Under the pieces are notes generated by a model. The model was given only the letters and a program-made list of their open reading frames with translations. It was not told the DNA's origin and searched no databases. Position numbers and translations under genes: made by a program. Below are positions 6,595 through 8,218 of a stretch of 8,218 nucleotides of DNA, one piece after another. This stretch comes from an uncultured Bacteroidales bacterium (GTDB lineage: Bacteria; Bacteroidota; Bacteroidia; Bacteroidales; UBA932). The DNA is taken from NCBI GenBank assembly GCA_946627685.1, contig CAMOVV010000040.1, positions 1 to 8,218 of the forward strand. The letters run 5' to 3'. Position 1 is the stretch's first letter, and the number at the start of each line of letters is the position of its first letter.

Positions 6595-6602
6595 CAAATT
6601 TA
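6595..6602 (-). promoter_or_regulatory. -7 promoter box for the mutase gene
   Basis: The minus strand reads TAAATTTG, a perfect TAnnTTTG match, just after the U-tract of the upstream terminator and 27 nt before ATG 6567. No -33 TTTG is seen; that position falls inside the terminator hairpin. Confidence 0.55.
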
Positions 6603-6603
6603 T

Positions 6604-6637
6604 AAAAAAACGGCGAGACTGGGACTCCGCCTCACCG
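6604..6637 (-). terminator. Rho-independent terminator of the ruvX-def unit
   Basis: On the minus strand CGGTGAG (6637-6631) pairs with CTCGCCG (6617-6611), seven pairs including one G-U, and runs straight into seven T (6610-6604). The wobble pair would be an A-C mismatch in a plus-strand transcript, so the signal is oriented for minus-strand transcription. It lies about 70 nt after the def stop codon. Confidence 0.75.
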
Positions 6638-6653
6638 GAGAGAAATCAAAGGG

Positions 6654-6705
6654 GCCGTCCGCGGCTTCCTGACTGATTATCACGAGGAACCCGCATCGGG
6701 ACGGC
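6654..6705 (-). other. Long imperfect hairpin after def; structured RNA candidate
   Basis: GCCGTCC 6654-6660 pairs with GGACGGC 6699-6705, and the adjoining GCGGCTTCCT 6661-6670 pairs with AGGAACCCGC 6685-6694 except for one C-C mismatch. That makes 16 Watson-Crick pairs with a 4-nt bulge (6695-6698) and a 14-nt loop. It begins 2 nt after the def stop codon and precedes the separate U-tract terminator. It could stabilise the def 3' end, act as a processing site, or be a REP-like repeat. No known RNA family is recognised. Confidence 0.5.
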
Positions 6706-6707
6706 GG

Positions 6708-7265
6708 CTATTGCTTCAGCTTCGTGGCATAGCGGGCGGAGGTAAGGCCGCGCGAGATGCTCTGGAGCTTTTTTGCGATAATCTTCCGGCGGATGGGGGC
6801 CACGTGGTCGGTGAAAAGGTCCCCGTCCAAATGGGAAAGTTCATGCTGCACCATGCGGGCGGCGAAACGGTCGAACTCTTCCGTAACCTGCTCGAGTTTC
6901 TCGTTGTAATACCTGAGCTTGATGGAGGCAGGCCTGGTGACGTCGGCATAGACGCCGGGAATGCTGAGGCAGCCCTCGTTGTACCGGCAGGTGTCCGCGC
7001 TCGTCTCAAGGATTTCAGGATTGATGATAACCCTCTTGAAATCTTTGAGATAGGGATACATATCCACCATCTCCGTCCCATCCACGATGACGACCCGGCT
7101 GCTCACTCCTATCTGGGGAGCCGCAAGGCCGCAGCCGTCCGCATGGGCGAGCGTGTCCCTGAGGTCCCTTACGAGGGCGGCTATGCCCTCCTTGTCTGAA
7201 AGGTCCACGTCGGAAGCTGTTTCCCGCAGCACGGCGGAACCATATACATATATGGGTTGAATCAT
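6708..7265 (-). CDS. def: Peptide deformylase
   Basis: This cytoplasmic metalloenzyme of 185 residues removes the N-formyl group from the initiator methionine of new proteins. The three signature motifs are present: GCGLAAPQ 44-51, EGCLSIP 97-103 with metal ligand Cys99, and QHELSH 140-145 with ligands His141 and His145 and catalytic Glu142. The third motif normally reads HExDH; here the Asp is Ser144, while the HExxH core is kept. ATG 7265 is the only sensible start. The gene begins 5 nt after the ruvX stop codon, so translation is probably coupled. A lysine-rich tail (about 161-185) follows the catalytic domain, as is usual in Bacteroidetes members. Transcription most likely ends at the terminator at 6604-6637. 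Confidence 0.96.
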   Translation of the reverse strand: MIQPIYVYGSAVLRETASDVDLSDKEGIAALVRDLRDTLAHADGCGLAAPQIGVSSRVVIVDGTEMVDMYPYLKDFKRVIINPEILETSADTCRYNEGCLSIPGVYADVTRPASIKLRYYNEKLEQVTEEFDRFAARMVQHELSHLDGDLFTDHVAPIRRKIIAKKLQSISRGLTSARYATKLKQ

Positions 7266-7270
7266 GTTGT

Positions 7271-7768
7271 TTAACGTTTATTCCTTTTTCCTCCTCGCAT
7301 CCGCGAAGCCGGAATGGCTTCCATGTCAGGCGCAAAACCCGTGCCGCACGAGGAAGGGTTCTCCCTGTCCAGATACCCTTGAAGGATGATGGAGGCGCTG
7401 ATGCGGTCCACGGAAGCCTTGTCACGGCGGTCCGAAGCCTTCATTCCCCCGTCAATCATCGCCCTATGGGCGAGAACCGAGGTAAACCTCTCATCCTCAA
7501 GATGTACGGGAACGCCCGGAAAAGCCTTTTCGAGGCGGGAAAGAAAAGCCTTCACATCGGCGGCCGCCTCCGAAGGACTGCCGTCCAGATTTGTAGGCCA
7601 GCCTACGACAAAATCCGTAATCGTCTCTGTCTCAGAATACTTTTTCAAATACTCCACGACTTCTCCTCCCGGGACCGTCTCAAGCGGAGAGGCAAAAACC
7701 CCGAGGGGATCGCTCACGGCGATTCCCGTCCTCCTGCGTCCGAAATCTATTCCGACCTTGCGGTTCAT
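7271..7768 (-). CDS. ruvX: Putative pre-16S rRNA nuclease RuvX/YqgF
   Basis: This RNase H-fold protein of 165 residues belongs to the YqgF/RuvX family, implicated in 5' end maturation of 16S rRNA and also annotated as a Holliday junction resolvase. Visible features are VGIDFGRRRTGIAVSD 5-20 (catalytic Asp8), VVGWPTNLDGSPSE 54-67, LEDERFTS 90-97 (acidic residues of the active site) and KASVDRISASIILQGYL 117-133 (Asp121). About 30 residues follow the family's usual end, finishing in a very basic tail (SRMRGGKRNKR). The frame stays open upstream to 7897, but ATG 7768 starts the family's N-terminus exactly and avoids overlapping the divergent gene at 7829. A TAACTTTG box lies only 5 nt before this ATG, so the transcript may have almost no leader. 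It is the first gene of the ruvX-def unit. Confidence 0.93.
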   Translation of the reverse strand: MNRKVGIDFGRRRTGIAVSDPLGVFASPLETVPGGEVVEYLKKYSETETITDFVVGWPTNLDGSPSEAAADVKAFLSRLEKAFPGVPVHLEDERFTSVLAHRAMIDGGMKASDRRDKASVDRISASIILQGYLDRENPSSCGTGFAPDMEAIPASRMRGGKRNKR

Positions 7769-7773
7769 GGCCG

Positions 7774-7781
7774 CAAAGTTA
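7774..7781 (-). promoter_or_regulatory. -7 promoter box for ruvX-def
   Basis: The minus strand reads TAACTTTG, a perfect TAnnTTTG match. If centred near -7 it would start transcription at about 7770, some 2 nt before the ruvX ATG. No clear -33 TTTG is seen. Confidence 0.5.
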
Positions 7782-7801
7782 AATATTTCTCCCCAATTTC
7801 T

Positions 7802-7809
7802 TATATTTG
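7802..7809 (+). promoter_or_regulatory. -7 promoter box for the divergent membrane protein
   Basis: TATATTTG is a perfect TAnnTTTG match, 19 nt before ATG 7829, predicting a start near 7813 and a leader of about 16 nt. It stands back to back with the ruvX box, 20 bp between them. Confidence 0.6.
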
Positions 7810-7828
7810 CAGACCATACACATAATTT

Positions 7829-8218
7829 ATGGCAAGGAAAAACAAAGAACCGAGGCCGGAAATCTACAGGCTCTCCCTCACCGATGACAAGACCCACAGG
7901 CAGATATGGGCCTTATCTTTCTCGCGTCCCGGCTTCCTGACGACCGTCGTCACCATCCTTTTCGTCCTCTCCGCCGCCATCATTTCCATTATTTCCTTCA
8001 CCCCGGTGAAAACCCTCCTCCCGGGATACCCCGACGCCCACACCCGTCAGGAAGCCATCCGCAACGCCATCCGCATCGACTCCCTCGAGAGCGTGGTGAA
8101 CAGATGGAACCTCTACGCAGAGAATCTCGCGAGGGTGGTGGACGGGAGACCGCCGCTGAAAATGGACAGCGTCCTGAGGGCGGTCAGCGAGAACGGCGCA
8201 GCAGCCCCGGACGACAGC
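7829..8218 (+). CDS. N-terminal part of an M23-type membrane peptidase (cut by window end)
   Basis: 130 codons are visible, open to the window end. A basic cytoplasmic N-terminus (MARKNKEPRP) with EIYRLSLTDDKTHRQIW is followed by one membrane segment at about 37-57 (LTTVVTILFVLSAAIISIIS). Then comes SFTPVKTLLPGYPDAHTR, a stretch I associate with the Bacteroidetes M23-family peptidase found near def and ruvX, whose zinc-binding catalytic domain lies further C-terminal. The rest (about 75-115) looks helical and is probably a periplasmic stalk. The catalytic domain is outside the window, so the assignment rests on the N-terminus and location. ATG 7829 is supported by the TATATTTG promoter box and by the absence of another start. 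It is divergent from ruvX. Confidence 0.7.
   Translation, partial: MARKNKEPRPEIYRLSLTDDKTHRQIWALSFSRPGFLTTVVTILFVLSAAIISIISFTPVKTLLPGYPDAHTRQEAIRNAIRIDSLESVVNRWNLYAENLARVVDGRPPLKMDSVLRAVSENGAAAPDDS

Noticed and set aside
5959..6672. 237-codon plus-strand open frame opposite the mutase gene
   Set aside because: It is antisense to a complete enzyme with all four active-site loops and runs through the mutase promoter and the def terminator; a shadow frame.
7386..7940. 184-codon plus-strand open frame opposite ruvX
   Set aside because: It is antisense to ruvX and runs into the start of the divergent membrane protein gene in another frame; its composition is not protein-like.

Overview
The window reads as a chromosomal, mostly housekeeping segment from a GC-rich member of the Bacteroidota, probably order Bacteroidales (a Rikenellaceae-like or similar GC-rich gut or rumen lineage is a guess from composition). 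The reasons are these. Four perfect TAnnTTTG boxes, the -7 element of the Bacteroidetes primary sigma factor, sit just upstream of genes. Shine-Dalgarno sequences are essentially absent. There is a FISUMP-domain lipoprotein, an ApbE lipoprotein, and the head-to-tail pair ruvX-def next to a divergent M23-type membrane peptidase. I see no mobile element, CRISPR array, tRNA or rRNA.

Layout. 1-68 is the edge of something I cannot resolve. 69-1169 (+) is a compact ComEC-type membrane protein that ends 8 bp from a convergent minus-strand pair: a FISUMP lipoprotein (1808-2860) followed by a LolA-like periplasmic protein (1178-1786). The FISUMP gene is divergent from an apbE-type flavin transferase (2944-4002). 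Between them lies a short control region with opposed -7 boxes around an inverted repeat. A convergent G-rich intergenic stretch (4003-4096) separates apbE from a minus-strand pair: a phosphomannomutase/phosphoglucomutase (5203-6567) and a secreted M23/LysM peptidase (4097-5176). A U-tract terminator and a separate large imperfect hairpin (6604-6705) separate these from the upstream minus-strand pair ruvX-def (7271-7768, 6708-7265). From 7829 a plus-strand membrane protein of the M23-peptidase type runs off the window.

How the genes fit together. Much of the content concerns the envelope: two lipoproteins, a LolA-like carrier, two peptidoglycan peptidase-type proteins, and a sugar-phosphate mutase that supplies surface polysaccharide precursors. 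ruvX and def are core information-processing genes. ApbE would flavinylate membrane redox proteins (NQR or RNF type) encoded elsewhere. The genes do not form one obvious pathway, and I do not see a new multi-gene system here.

The points most worth a second look are the stripped-down ComEC, the tandemly duplicated tail of the FISUMP gene, the dyad between the lipoprotein and apbE promoters, the structured RNA candidate after def, and a probably leaderless ruvX.
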